Below the pieces are notes generated by a model. That model was not told the DNA's origin and made no database searches. It was given only the letters and a program-made list of their open reading frames with translations. Shown here in pieces: positions 39,223 through 49,191 of a stretch of DNA of 64,000 nucleotides. Positions within the stretch are counted from its first letter, which is position 1, and every line of letters begins with the position of its first letter. Where the stretch lies: NCBI GenBank assembly GCA_035532415.1, contig DATKRB010000011.1:32523-96522 (forward strand), in the 5' to 3' direction. This stretch comes from DATKRB01 sp035532415. Its GTDB lineage: Bacteria; Actinomycetota; Acidimicrobiia; Acidimicrobiales; RAAP-2. A program made the translations under genes and the position numbers.

Positions 39223-40242
39223 TCAGGCCGGCCGGTTACTCGGGGCCGCCTCGCGTCCGGGCGCAGTCGGCCGGCGGACCACCGGCCTCGCCGAGTCCGG
39301 GAGCGCACGGCCGTCGCGTTCCGCTGTCGTCACGAGGGCACTGTGGTGGACCTCGTCCATCCCGCACGGATCGTCCTCGTCCTCCTCGCAGCGCTCGCAC
39401 TCGAGCTCGAACGTGGTGTGGGCGATGTCGAAGGGTCCGCTCACCTGTTCGCGGACGAGCCGGCCGACCCGCTGGGCTTCCTCGAGGGTGGGGTGCCCGG
39501 TGAGCACCAGGTGGGCCGAGAGCGCCCGAACCTCGCTCGAGAGGCTCCAGACGTGCAGATCGTGGACTTCGCCCACTCCCGGGACACCCGTCATTGCTCG
39601 GCGGAGGACCATCAGGTCGACGTCGCGGGGCGTGGACTCGAGCAGCACGTCCACGCTCTGCTTGGACAGCCGCAGGGCCCCGATCACGATGAGCAGGGCA
39701 ACGACGAGCGACGCCGCGGGGTCGATGCGGTCCCAGGCTCCTCCTCCGGTGACGAGGATCACGACACCGGCGACCAGCACGCAGAAGGAGGCGAGCACGT
39801 CGGAGGCCATGTGGAGGAGGGCGGCCCGCACGTTCAGATCGTGGCGGTCCTCGTGCAGGACGAGCGCCGCCGCGGCGTTGGCCACCATGGCGGCCACGGC
39901 CACGGCCACGACCACGATCCCGTCCACCGGCTGGGGGCGGAGGAGGCGCTCGACGGCGATACCGGCGATCACTGCGGTCAGCACGGCCAGCACGGCCGAG
40001 TTGGCCAACGCGGCCAGGATCGTGCCGCGGTGGTTGCCGAACGACCGCTCGTCGCTCCGGGGCCGCAGCGCCCAACGCACAGCGGCGAGGGAGATGGCCA
40101 CCGCGGCGACATCGGTCAGGTTGTGCCCGGCGTCGGCCACCAGGGCGGTGGAGTTGGATGCGAGCCCGGCCACCACCTGCACGACGACCAGCACGGCGTT
40201 GATGCCGAGGGTGACCACCAGGCGGGTCGAACGCGTCATCAC
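39223..40242 (-). CDS. cation diffusion facilitator (CDF) metal exporter
   Basis: A 339-residue exporter with six helices. Site A metal ligands are visible in 'DAGHNLTDVAAV' (helix 2) and 'HMASDVLAS' (helix 5), the HxxxD/DxxxD pattern of zinc-transporting CDFs such as CzcD and ZitB. The cytoplasmic domain ends with an unusual Cys/Asp/Glu/His-rich tail ('CERCEEDEDDPCGMDEVHH'), likely a metal sensor or chelator. It probably exports zinc, cobalt or cadmium. It lies upstream of the Fur-family gene on the same strand, 523 bp apart. Confidence 0.9.
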   Translation of the reverse strand: MMTRSTRLVVTLGINAVLVVVQVVAGLASNSTALVADAGHNLTDVAAVAISLAAVRWALRPRSDERSFGNHRGTILAALANSAVLAVLTAVIAGIAVERLLRPQPVDGIVVVAVAVAAMVANAAAALVLHEDRHDLNVRAALLHMASDVLASFCVLVAGVVILVTGGGAWDRIDPAASLVVALLIVIGALRLSKQSVDVLLESTPRDVDLMVLRRAMTGVPGVGEVHDLHVWSLSSEVRALSAHLVLTGHPTLEEAQRVGRLVREQVSGPFDIAHTTFELECERCEEDEDDPCGMDEVHHSALVTTAERDGRALPDSARPVVRRPTAPGREAAPSNRPA

Positions 40243-40255
40243 CGGCGCTCCGTGC

Positions 40256-41167
40256 TCACCCCGTCGCCGTCCACAGCTGGGCGGCCCGCAGCCCGGTGGC
40301 GACGGCTCGGGCGACCTCCTCCTGAACCAGGCCGAGGTCGTCGGGATGGGTCACGCCGATGCACCGCCCGTCTGCCGGGAGGACGCGGAACCGGGTTCCC
40401 GGCGACTCGCCGTCGCCCTGCCCCGATCTCCGCTCGTGCCGGAGCGCCAGTTGATCGGCCACCACGTCGGGGAGGAGGATCTCCGCCTCCTCCGAGGCCC
40501 CCCGGGCGGCGGCCATGGCCCTGGCGAGGGCCTCACGCATGGTCGGCGTGAAGCCCCACAGGTTCATCGAGACGAGGGCGTCACCGTCGAGCTCGCTCGG
40601 CTCCAATCCGTCCTTCGACACGAACCGTCCGCCGGTGGCGGGCATCACCTGGCGGCGCTCGGCGACGGACGCCAGCCGGCCTTCTCCGCCCACCTCGCAG
40701 ATCCCGCGGGTGACCGGCGAGTCGCCGATGAGGGTATTGCGCAGGCGAAAGGCCACGACCGCCTCGGCCGGGTCGTCGCCGCGCAGGTGGCGGGCCAGCA
40801 GCGCCAGGGCCTCCTCGCCGTACAGGTCGTCGGCGTTGGCCACGCCGATCCGACGGTCGGAGGCGACTCGCTCGGTGCCGCGGAGCACGGCGTCCACCGT
40901 ACCCAGGGGCTGCTCCTGCAGTTCGAAGCGCACGTCCACCCCGGAGGGCCAGGTGTGCTCGACGTGGTACCGGATGGCGGGCCCGGTCGACGGGCCGATC
41001 ACCAGGACGATGGAGCCGAACCCCGCCGCCACGGCGTCGCTGGCCAGCAGGTCGATGACCGCCTCGCCCGACGGGCCGACCGGGGCGAGCGGCTTGCACC
41101 CGCCGTACCGGCGGGCCCTCCCGGCCGCCAGCACCACCAGAACCTCCCCGCCGTCAGACCTTCTCAT
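40256..41167 (-). CDS. nucleotidyltransferase family protein (sugar-nucleotide type)
   Basis: A 303-residue protein with the NTP-transferase signature 'LVVLAAGRARRYGGCKPLAPV' at residues ~10-30 and a metal-binding acidic pair 'GVANADDLYGEE'. The C-terminal half resembles a short version of glucose-1-phosphate-type nucleotidyltransferases. Substrate unknown. Its start overlaps the KAS III stop by 14 nt, so it ends the operon that begins with the LLM gene; the functional link between sugar activation and fatty acyl chemistry is unclear. Confidence 0.8.
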   Translation of the reverse strand: MRRSDGGEVLVVLAAGRARRYGGCKPLAPVGPSGEAVIDLLASDAVAAGFGSIVLVIGPSTGPAIRYHVEHTWPSGVDVRFELQEQPLGTVDAVLRGTERVASDRRIGVANADDLYGEEALALLARHLRGDDPAEAVVAFRLRNTLIGDSPVTRGICEVGGEGRLASVAERRQVMPATGGRFVSKDGLEPSELDGDALVSMNLWGFTPTMREALARAMAAARGASEEAEILLPDVVADQLALRHERRSGQGDGESPGTRFRVLPADGRCIGVTHPDDLGLVQEEVARAVATGLRAAQLWTATG

Positions 41168-42089
41168 CCCCCCAGCGTAGAACGGCGCTCGCCCAAGTCA
41201 TGCCCCCGCCGAACCCGGTCAGGAGCAGTCGGTCCCCGGGGGACACCCGCCCGTTGGCCAGTGCGTCGTTCAGCGCCAGCGGGATGGAGGCCGAGGACGT
41301 GTTGCCGTACCGGTCGATCACGATGGCCGCACGCTCCTCGGGAATGCCGAGCCGCTGGCACGCGGCCTGGATGATCCGCAGGTTGGCCTGGTGGGGAACG
41401 AGGAGGTCGACGTCCGCGGCGGTCATGCCGGCGTCGGCCAGCGCCCGCTCCGCCGACTCGACCACGACCCGCACCGCCTTGCGGAAGATCTCGCGGCCGT
41501 CCATGCGGAGGTACCCGCCGTGCTCGCACATGAGCAGGTGACGGAGCGAGCCGTCGGCGTTGAGGTTCCAGCTCAGCAGGTCTCCGGGCCCGTCCACCGG
41601 CTCGAGCACCACCGCCCCCGAGCCGTCGCCCACGAGCACGGCGATCTTGCGGTCCTCCCAGTCGGTGATCCGGCTCAGCGTGTCGGTGCCGATGAGCAGC
41701 ACCCTCCCCGAGCCGCTGGCGATCAGCCCCGAGGCGACCACCAGCCCGTACACGAAGCCCGAGCAGGCGGCGTTCAGGTCGAAGGCGCCTCCCGTGATCC
41801 CGAGACCGTCCTGCACCGTCGCCGAAGTCGCGGGCACGCTGGCGTCGGGCGTGGTCGTCGCCAGCACCACCAGGTGGATGTCGGAGGGATCGAGCCCGGC
41901 GCTCGCCAGCGCCCGCCGCCCCGATTCGATCGACAGCCCCGAGGTGGTGCCGCCGATCCTCCGCTCCCTGATCCCGGTCCGCTCGGCGATCCATTCGTCG
42001 CTCGTGTCGAACCGGGCGGAGAGGTCGTCGTTGGTGACCACCTTGTCGGGTACGGCGATGCCCCATCCCGTGACCCTGATACCGGGCAC
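41154..42089 (-). CDS. fabH: 3-oxoacyl-ACP synthase III (KAS III, FabH-type)
   Basis: A 311-residue thiolase-fold enzyme with the FabH triad: Cys in 'LNAACSGFVYGL', His in 'VPHQANLRII' and Asn in 'DRYGNTSSASIPLAL'. The N-terminus 'RVTGWGIAVPDKVVTNDDLS...TSDEWIAERTGIRERRI' and 'TGFGGGMTWASAVLRW' at the end are typical. It condenses an acyl-CoA with malonyl-ACP to start fatty-acid chains; a chain-starter role in special lipid synthesis is also possible. It uses GTG 42089, two nt after the thiolase stop. Confidence 0.92.
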   Translation of the reverse strand: MPGIRVTGWGIAVPDKVVTNDDLSARFDTSDEWIAERTGIRERRIGGTTSGLSIESGRRALASAGLDPSDIHLVVLATTTPDASVPATSATVQDGLGITGGAFDLNAACSGFVYGLVVASGLIASGSGRVLLIGTDTLSRITDWEDRKIAVLVGDGSGAVVLEPVDGPGDLLSWNLNADGSLRHLLMCEHGGYLRMDGREIFRKAVRVVVESAERALADAGMTAADVDLLVPHQANLRIIQAACQRLGIPEERAAIVIDRYGNTSSASIPLALNDALANGRVSPGDRLLLTGFGGGMTWASAVLRWGDEKV

Positions 42090-42091
42090 CG

Positions 42092-43282
42092 TCAGCTCCC
42101 TGTCCGGACGGCGTGGATTCCCACGAAACCGGCGTCGCCGGCGATGATACCCCCGGTGTTCACTGCCAGGCCGAGCCGTGCCCGGGGCGACTGCCGGGGC
42201 CCGCTCCTGCCCCGGAGCTGGTCCGCGAGCTCGATCACCTGGGCGATGCCGGTCGCCCCGAGGGGGTGCCCCCGTCCCACCAGCCCGCCGCTGGGGTTGA
42301 CCGTCAGGCCGCTCCCGCCGACGGTCGTGGCCCCGGCTCGTGTCGCGGGCCCGGCCTCGCCGGGACCGAAGAGCCCCAGGGACTCGAGAGCGAAGAGCTC
42401 CTCTGGGCTCGTGGCGTCGTGGATCTCGACCAGGTCGACGTCCCCGGGGCCGAACCCGAAGCGCTCCCAGGCGGCCTCGGCGGTCCGGGCCAACCGATCG
42501 TGATAGTCCATCTCGCCGTTGCCCGACCGCGACAGCGAGCCGACGATCCTCGGCGCCTCCGGCGGGGCGTCGAGGTCGGGTCCTCCCAGGACGATCGCCG
42601 CGGCGCCGTCGGTGAACGAGCTGCACATGAGCCGGGTCAGCACGCCGGCGACCTTGGGCGAGGCGAGCACCTCGTCCGCCGTGACGGTCCGTTGGAACTG
42701 GGCCCGGGGATTGAGCGAGGCGTGGAAGCGGGCCTTCACGGCCGTCGAGGCGATCTGCTCGAGCGTGGCCCTGCCCTCGTCGATCAGCTGGCGCGCCCAG
42801 GCATCGTTGAGCGCCATCAGGATGCTCCCGGCCGGGTTGTCCTCGGTCCGTAGCCGATCGTGCAGGTCGGCCCGGTAGTCGGCCGGCAGCCCGTCCTCGA
42901 TCCCGGCGATCGTCGCTCCCCGGTCACCGGTCCACATCTTCTCGACGCCGAGCGCGAGCACCGGGCCGTCGTCGGCCCGGGCGACCCTCACGCCCAGGTG
43001 CAGGGCCGAGCTGCCCCCGGCGCACGAGTTGTCGACGTTCACCACGGCCACGTCGCCCAGGCCCACCTTGCGCAACCAGGACTGGCCCCGAAGGCAGCCC
43101 TGGTCGAGCAGCCGTCCCCCGAGGGCATTGCCGACGATCACGAGGGAAAGCGTCTCCGGCTCGATCGCGGCATCCGTCAACGCCTCGTGAACGGCCTGGT
43201 AGGCCATCACCTCGGGCGAGAGGTCGCGCCGGGACAGGTCGGTCATGCCGGTGCCCAGGATGGGCACTGTGACCTCGCTCAC
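42092..43282 (-). CDS. thiolase-family enzyme (lipid-transfer/SCP2-type)
   Basis: A 396-residue thiolase-fold protein. The nucleophilic Cys appears in 'VNVDNSCAGGSSALHLG', with 'EIHDATSPEEL', 'NPSGGLVGRGHPLGATG' (His) and 'LAVNTGG' near the end. The C-terminal second cysteine of classical degradative thiolases (CxG) is replaced here by 'NTGG', as in SCP2-type/non-decarboxylating thiolases. It may act in beta-oxidation or in lipid or polyketide synthesis. The GTG start overlaps the LLM gene stop by 4 nt (GTGA), and the KAS III gene follows after 2 nt. Confidence 0.87.
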   Translation of the reverse strand: MSEVTVPILGTGMTDLSRRDLSPEVMAYQAVHEALTDAAIEPETLSLVIVGNALGGRLLDQGCLRGQSWLRKVGLGDVAVVNVDNSCAGGSSALHLGVRVARADDGPVLALGVEKMWTGDRGATIAGIEDGLPADYRADLHDRLRTEDNPAGSILMALNDAWARQLIDEGRATLEQIASTAVKARFHASLNPRAQFQRTVTADEVLASPKVAGVLTRLMCSSFTDGAAAIVLGGPDLDAPPEAPRIVGSLSRSGNGEMDYHDRLARTAEAAWERFGFGPGDVDLVEIHDATSPEELFALESLGLFGPGEAGPATRAGATTVGGSGLTVNPSGGLVGRGHPLGATGIAQVIELADQLRGRSGPRQSPRARLGLAVNTGGIIAGDAGFVGIHAVRTGS

Positions 43283-44328
43283 GCGGGCACCTCCTCAAAT
43301 TCGGGCTCGGGTCGTTGGACGCCGGGCCGACGCCCGGGGCCCGGGGCCAGTGCGCAGGCGTCGACCAGCTCGGCGAAGTGGTCGACGGCGTGGTCGTCCG
43401 CGATCATGGTGACGACGTGCTCGGCCCCGGCGTCCGCGTACCCCACCAGCCGTTCGGCGCACGACCGGGCCGAGCCGGCCACGAGATGGCGGGCGAACGC
43501 CTTGGGTGGGATCCCGTAAAACGACGAGAGCCATTCGCAACCCTGCCGGAGGGCGCTGTCCTCGGGGCCCACGTGGACGAAGACGACGGTGGCCGCCGTG
43601 ACGTCACCGGGGTCCCGTCCGGCGGCCCCGGTCTCGTCACGCAGCCTGGCCAGGTCCTGCGCGTACTGGTCGGGCGAGAGGAAGAGGGGGACCCATCCGT
43701 CCCCGGTCCGGGCGGCCCTCCGGCGGGCCGCCGTGCTCGATCCACCGATCCACACCGGGACCGGCGCCGACGCGGGGCTCTGGCGGTACGCCAGATCGGA
43801 CTCGTCCCCGCTCGCCCAGGCCAGGCGGAGGGCGTCGATCCCCTGGTCCATCGACCGCCCCCGGCGAGAGAAGTCCACGCCCGCCGCCTCGTACTCGTCC
43901 CGGTGGCTCCCGACGCCGACGCCGAGGATGAAGCGGCCCCCCGACAGCTGCTGGATGGTTCCCGTCTGCTTGGCCACCGCCGCCGGCTGCCGCAACGGCA
44001 GCTGAAGGACGCAGCTGCCCAACGGGACGGTGGAAGTGGCCGTGGCGGCGACGGTCAGGGCGGTGAGGCACTCGAGCAGGGCCCGGGGCCAGAAGAGATG
44101 GTCGATCGCCCAGAGGCCCCCGGCCCCGGCGGCCTCGGCGTCGCGGCAGATCGCGGCCAGTGCCTCGATCGCTCCGTCGTCTCGCGGATCGAGGGGCACG
44201 GTGCGCCCTGAAGAACCCCAGGTACGACCGGTGGTATTACCAACTCGCCAGGGGAACATCCCTTGTGGGGCGGTTGGGAGAAGGAGTCCGAGGGCCCCGA
44301 GCTCACCTCGTGGTCGTACCGGGGGCAC
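43279..44328 (-). CDS. LLM-class (probably F420-dependent) oxidoreductase
   Basis: A 349-residue TIM-barrel protein of the luciferase-like family. It starts with 'LGALGLLLPTAPQG', includes 'GLWAIDHLFW', 'LGSCVLQLPLRQPAAVAKQTGTIQQLSGGRFILGVGVG' segments and 'PVWIGGSSTAARRRAARTGDGWVP', which are all conserved in F420-linked members. It probably oxidises or reduces an organic substrate with F420 or flavin. It is the first gene of an operon with thiolase, KAS III and a nucleotidyltransferase. A GTG at 44328 is the start that keeps the N-terminal strand; internal ATG starts would remove it. Confidence 0.88.
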   Translation of the reverse strand: MPPVRPRGELGALGLLLPTAPQGMFPWRVGNTTGRTWGSSGRTVPLDPRDDGAIEALAAICRDAEAAGAGGLWAIDHLFWPRALLECLTALTVAATATSTVPLGSCVLQLPLRQPAAVAKQTGTIQQLSGGRFILGVGVGSHRDEYEAAGVDFSRRGRSMDQGIDALRLAWASGDESDLAYRQSPASAPVPVWIGGSSTAARRRAARTGDGWVPLFLSPDQYAQDLARLRDETGAAGRDPGDVTAATVVFVHVGPEDSALRQGCEWLSSFYGIPPKAFARHLVAGSARSCAERLVGYADAGAEHVVTMIADDHAVDHFAELVDACALAPGPGRRPGVQRPEPEFEEVPA

Positions 44329-44374
44329 ACCGCGATGTTAGACGACGCGGTGGGCCCTGGCACGCGGTCGGCCG

Positions 44375-44418
44375 TGCCGCCCGCAGTGTCGCCGGCTGCC
44401 GCCCGCAGTGTCGCCGGC
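44375..44418. repeat. 22-bp direct repeat, two copies
   Basis: TGCCGCCCGCAGTGTCGCCG plus GC occurs twice back to back in the divergent gap between the LLM gene and the threonine aldolase gene, ending 23 bp before the aldolase GTG. It could be a simple duplication or a pair of regulatory half-sites. Confidence 0.85.
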
Positions 44419-44441
44419 TGGGGCGCCGTAGCATCGACCGC

Positions 44442-45467
44442 GTGCCCTCCGACTTCGTCGACCTGAGGAGCGACACGGTCACGAGACCGACGGCGGAGAT
44501 GCGTCGTGCCATGGCCGCGGCGGAGGTCGGTGACGACGGCTACGGCGAGGACCCGACCGTCAACGAGCTCGAGGAGGTCTTCGCCGCCCGGGTCGGCAAG
44601 GCGGCGTCGGTGTTCGTCCCGTCCGGCACCATGGCCAACCAGATCGCCGTACGGGTCCTGACCACCCCGGGGACCATGCTGGTCGCAGGACGACGCCAGC
44701 ACGTGGTCGCGTACGAGCAGGGGGCGGCGGCGCTCAACGCCGGGGTCCAGATCAACGCGGTCGACGACGACGACGGCGGGACCATCTCGCCCGGGGACGT
44801 CGTTGCGGCCCGGGCCGCCACCGCCTACCACCACGCGCCCCCCTCGCTCGTGTGCGTGGAGAACACCCACATGGCAGCCGGGGGAGCCCCTCTCGGTCTC
44901 GAGGCGCTCCGGGCCCTCAGGATCGCCGCCGGTCCCGTTCCCATCCACATGGACGGCGCACGGCTCTTCAACGCCGAGGCGGCGACCGGGGTGTCGGCGG
45001 CCGAGGCGGCGGCCGAGGCCACCACGGTCATGTGCTGCCTCTCGAAAGGCCTGTGCGCCCCCGTGGGCTCCCTCCTGGCCGGGCCGGCCGAGCTGATGGA
45101 GGCAGCGAGGTTGGAGCGCCGGCGGCTGGGCGGGGGGATGCGCCAGGCCGGCGTGCTGGCCGCCGCCGGGCTCGTCTCGCTGCGCTCGATGGTCGAACGG
45201 CTGGCTCAGGACCACGTCCGTGCCACCCGCCTGGCCGAGGCGGTGGCCGAGCGCTGGCCGGCCTCGGGGGTGGACCCTGCCTCGGTGCGCACGAACATCG
45301 TGATCGCGCGGGTCCCCGTCGTCGAGCGCGTGCTCGAGCATCTGCGCGGCCTGGGCGTCCTTGCCGGTAGCGTCGCTCCGGGTATGGTCCGCCTGGTGAC
45401 CCATCACGACATCGACGACGACGACGTCGAGCGCGCCCTCGCGGCCATCGGCACCTCCCCGTGTTGA
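44442..45467 (+). CDS. ltaE: low-specificity L-threonine aldolase
   Basis: A 341-residue PLP enzyme. The N-terminus 'DFVDLRSDTVTRPTAEMRRAM' and 'DGYGEDPTVNELE', the PLP-stacking 'PSGTMANQIA', 'IHMDGARLFNAE' (Asp) and the Schiff-base Lys in 'CCLSKGLCAPVGS' are all those of threonine aldolase. It splits threonine or allo-threonine to glycine and acetaldehyde. The GTG at 44442 aligns with the family start. The next gene (LLM) begins 13 bp later, suggesting co-transcription. Confidence 0.93.
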   Translation: MPSDFVDLRSDTVTRPTAEMRRAMAAAEVGDDGYGEDPTVNELEEVFAARVGKAASVFVPSGTMANQIAVRVLTTPGTMLVAGRRQHVVAYEQGAAALNAGVQINAVDDDDGGTISPGDVVAARAATAYHHAPPSLVCVENTHMAAGGAPLGLEALRALRIAAGPVPIHMDGARLFNAEAATGVSAAEAAAEATTVMCCLSKGLCAPVGSLLAGPAELMEAARLERRRLGGGMRQAGVLAAAGLVSLRSMVERLAQDHVRATRLAEAVAERWPASGVDPASVRTNIVIARVPVVERVLEHLRGLGVLAGSVAPGMVRLVTHHDIDDDDVERALAAIGTSPC

Positions 45468-45480
45468 ACCGGGCCCGGCC

Positions 45481-46368
45481 GTGAAGGTCCGTATCGGCAT
45501 CGGAACCGGGTCCGCCGGGCTCGAGGCGGCAGCGCTCGGCGCGCTGGCCGACGACCTCGCCGAGCTCGGCTTCGACTCCCTCTGGCTGCCCGAAGTGCTG
45601 TCGGTCCCCGGGTTCGACCCCTTGGTCGCCCTGGCCTGGGCGGGCGCACATCGCCCCGGCCTGAAGCTCGGGACCACGATGCTGTTGCCGGGGAGGAACC
45701 TCGTCCGAGCCGCCAAGCAGATCGCCACCCTCGACGTCCTGTCGGGCGGGCGTTTCCTCGTGACCTTCGTCCCCGGGCTCCCCAGGGGACCGGAGCGCTC
45801 GGCCGTCGGGGTGCCCCCCGAGCGGCGGGGCGTGGCGATGGAGGAGGCGCTCCCCGTGCTGCGGCGCCTATGGGCGGGCGAGACCGTCACCTACCACGGC
45901 CCGGCCGGGGATCTCGACGAGGTCTCGGTCACCCCGCGACCGGTTCAGGAGCCCTTTGACGTGTGGTTCGGCGGGAGCGCCCGGGCGGCGTTGGAGCGGT
46001 GCGGTCGGATCGGCGACGGATGGCTCCCGGCCATGTGCACCCCCGAAGAGGTGGCCGCCGGCCGGCGGGTGGTGGACCAGGCGGCCGGCGCCGCGGGCCG
46101 GGCCATCAGTCCCGAGCACTTCGGGGTCAGCCTCGGCTACGCGCGCGGGGCGCTCGACGACGCCACCGCAGCAGCTCTGTCGACCCGGGCCAGGGGCCGG
46201 CCGGTCGAGACCCTCGTGCCCGTCGGGCTCACGGCCTTGCGCGAGAGGATGGAGCAGTTCATCGACGTGGGTTTCTCGAAGTTCGTCGTCCGACCCCTCG
46301 TCGCCCCGGTCCGCTGGCGCGACGAGCTCGAGTCCCTGGCCGACGCGGTCGGCGATCTTCAGACCTGA
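45481..46368 (+). CDS. LLM-class oxidoreductase
   Basis: A 295-residue luciferase-like TIM-barrel protein: 'GFDSLWLPEVLSVPGFDPLVALAW', 'LKLGTTMLLPGRNLVRAAKQIATLDVLSGGRF', 'DVWFGGSARAALERCGRIGDGWLP' segments are typical of actinobacterial F420-dependent members. It uses a GTG start. It follows the threonine aldolase gene by 13 bp and ends at a strong terminator hairpin. Substrate and cofactor are not determined from sequence. Confidence 0.87.
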   Translation: MKVRIGIGTGSAGLEAAALGALADDLAELGFDSLWLPEVLSVPGFDPLVALAWAGAHRPGLKLGTTMLLPGRNLVRAAKQIATLDVLSGGRFLVTFVPGLPRGPERSAVGVPPERRGVAMEEALPVLRRLWAGETVTYHGPAGDLDEVSVTPRPVQEPFDVWFGGSARAALERCGRIGDGWLPAMCTPEEVAAGRRVVDQAAGAAGRAISPEHFGVSLGYARGALDDATAAALSTRARGRPVETLVPVGLTALRERMEQFIDVGFSKFVVRPLVAPVRWRDELESLADAVGDLQT

Positions 46369-46375
46369 CGTCGCC

Positions 46376-46409
46376 CGCCGTCGGGAAGGACGGGCCCACC
46401 CCGACGGCG
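46376..46409. terminator. bidirectional terminator hairpin
   Basis: Perfect 10-bp arms CGCCGTCGGG (46376-46385) and CCCGACGGCG (46400-46409), 14-nt loop, between the convergent LLM and ahcY genes. No U-run. Confidence 0.7.
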
Positions 46410-46422
46410 AGGGTCGGACCGC

Positions 46423-47874
46423 TCAGTAGCGGTAGGTGTCGGGCTTGTAGGGCCCGTCGAGCGGCACGCCGATGTAGTCGGCCTGCCCGGGCGTGAGCCT
46501 GGTCAGGCGCACGCCGAGGGCGTTCAGGTGCAGGAGGGCCACCCTCTCGTCGAGGTGCTTGGGCAGCACGTACACCTTGTTCTCGTACTGATCGGCCTTC
46601 GTGAACAGCTCCACCTGGGCCATCGTCTGGTTGGTGAAGGAGCTGGACATCACGAAGCTCGGGTGGCCGGTGGCGTTGCCCAGATTGAGCAGCCGGCCCT
46701 CCGACAGCACGATGACCGAGTGACCGTCGGGGAACACCCACTTGTCGACCTGGGGCTTGATGTTGACCCGCTCGATGCCGGGTGTCCGGGCGAGCCCGGC
46801 CATGTCGATCTCGTTGTCGAAGTGACCGATGTTGCCGACGATGGCCTGGTGCTTCATGGCGGCCATGTGCCCGGCCGTGATGATGTCCTTGTTCCCGGTG
46901 GCCGTGATCACGATGTCGGCGAGCCCGACGACGTCGTCGAGGGTCTTCACCTCGTACCCCTCCATGGCCGCCTGCAGGGCGCAGATGGGGTCGATCTCGG
47001 TCACGATGACCCGGGCGCCCTGGCCCCTGAGGGACTCGGCGCAGCCCTTGCCGACATCGCCGAAGCCGCAGACCACGGCGACCTTGCCGCCGATGAGCAC
47101 GTCGGTCGCCCGGTTGATCCCGTCGATCAGCGAGTGGCGGCACCCGTACTTGTTGTCGAACTTCGACTTGGTCACCGAGTCGTTGACATTGATGGCGGGG
47201 AAGAGCAGCTCGCCGTTCCGCTGCATCTCGTACAGGCGATGGACGCCCGTGGTGGTCTCCTCGGTGACCCCCCGGATCTCGTTGGCCAGGGTGGTCCAGC
47301 GCCTCGAGTCCTCGGCGAGCGAGCGCTCGAGCAAGGCGAGCACGACCGCCATCTCCTCGGAGTCGGCGGTGCCCGGGTCCGGGACCGCTCCGGCCTTCTC
47401 GTACTCGACGCCCTTGTGGACGAGGAGCGTGGCATCCCCTCCGTCGTCGAGGATCATGTTGGGCTGCTCGCCGCCCGGCCAGGTGAGGGCCTGATCGGTG
47501 CACCACCAGTACTCCTCGAGCGTCTCGCCCTTGAAGGCGAAGACCGGTACCCCCTTCGGGTCGTCGGGGGTGCCGAGAGGGCCGACGGCGACCGCCGCCG
47601 CCGCATGGTCCTGCGTGGAGAAGATGTTGCAGCTGGCCCATCGGACCGACGCGCCAAGGGCGACGAGGGTCTCGATGAGCACTGCGGTCTGCACGGTCAT
47701 GTGCAGCGAACCGACGATGCGGGCTCCCGCGAGCGGCCGGATGGGCGACAGCTCGCCCCGCATCGTCATGAGGCCGGGCATCTCGTTCTCCGCCAGGTCG
47801 ATCTCCTTGCGGCCGAACTCCGCCAGCGAGAGATCGGCCACCTTGAAGTCGGGCCCGTTCACGTCGGTGGTCAT
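46423..47874 (-). CDS. ahcY: S-adenosylhomocysteine hydrolase
   Basis: A 483-residue NAD-dependent enzyme that splits S-adenosylhomocysteine into adenosine and homocysteine. Visible hallmarks are 'LAGARIVGSLHMTVQTAVLIETL', 'NINVNDSVTKSKFDN'-like segment read here as 'NVNDSVTKSKFDNKYG', the NAD site 'VCGFGDVGKGCAESL', 'NIGHFDNEIDM' and the C-terminal 'KPDTYRY'. The gap to ychF is only 55 bp and holds a strong AAAGGAGA ribosome-binding site. I see no SAH riboswitch there. The ~40-residue insertion before the NAD domain is that of actinobacterial/plant-type AhcY. Confidence 0.97.
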   Translation of the reverse strand: MTTDVNGPDFKVADLSLAEFGRKEIDLAENEMPGLMTMRGELSPIRPLAGARIVGSLHMTVQTAVLIETLVALGASVRWASCNIFSTQDHAAAAVAVGPLGTPDDPKGVPVFAFKGETLEEYWWCTDQALTWPGGEQPNMILDDGGDATLLVHKGVEYEKAGAVPDPGTADSEEMAVVLALLERSLAEDSRRWTTLANEIRGVTEETTTGVHRLYEMQRNGELLFPAINVNDSVTKSKFDNKYGCRHSLIDGINRATDVLIGGKVAVVCGFGDVGKGCAESLRGQGARVIVTEIDPICALQAAMEGYEVKTLDDVVGLADIVITATGNKDIITAGHMAAMKHQAIVGNIGHFDNEIDMAGLARTPGIERVNIKPQVDKWVFPDGHSVIVLSEGRLLNLGNATGHPSFVMSSSFTNQTMAQVELFTKADQYENKVYVLPKHLDERVALLHLNALGVRLTRLTPGQADYIGVPLDGPYKPDTYRY

Positions 47875-47929
47875 CTGTTCTCCTTTTCGCCGGGCATCAG
47901 GATACGGCCTTCGCCGGCCGGGCCGTGCA

Positions 47930-49015
<1,086 letters not shown>

Positions 49016-49191
49016 CGCTCTTCTCCCTTTGGACAACCCACGTGATGGCCAGCTTGCCCGAGCGGTTCACGCCCGCGCCGATCGCCTGGCCCGTGGGGCT
49101 CGCCTTCGCGATGGCAGCGTAGGTGACCGGGGGGAGGCCGGGTCACGCCCGGCCTGCGGACGCTCTGCCCGGGGCGCGACGATGGCAGGGT

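Noticed and set aside
40581..41099. Alternative minus-strand ORF inside the nucleotidyltransferase gene
   Set aside because: It has a shadow-like Arg/Gly composition and no motif, while the overlapping frame has a clear NTP-transferase signature.
47875..47929. SAH riboswitch before ahcY
   Set aside because: The 55-bp gap is too short and shows only a weak hairpin and a ribosome-binding site.
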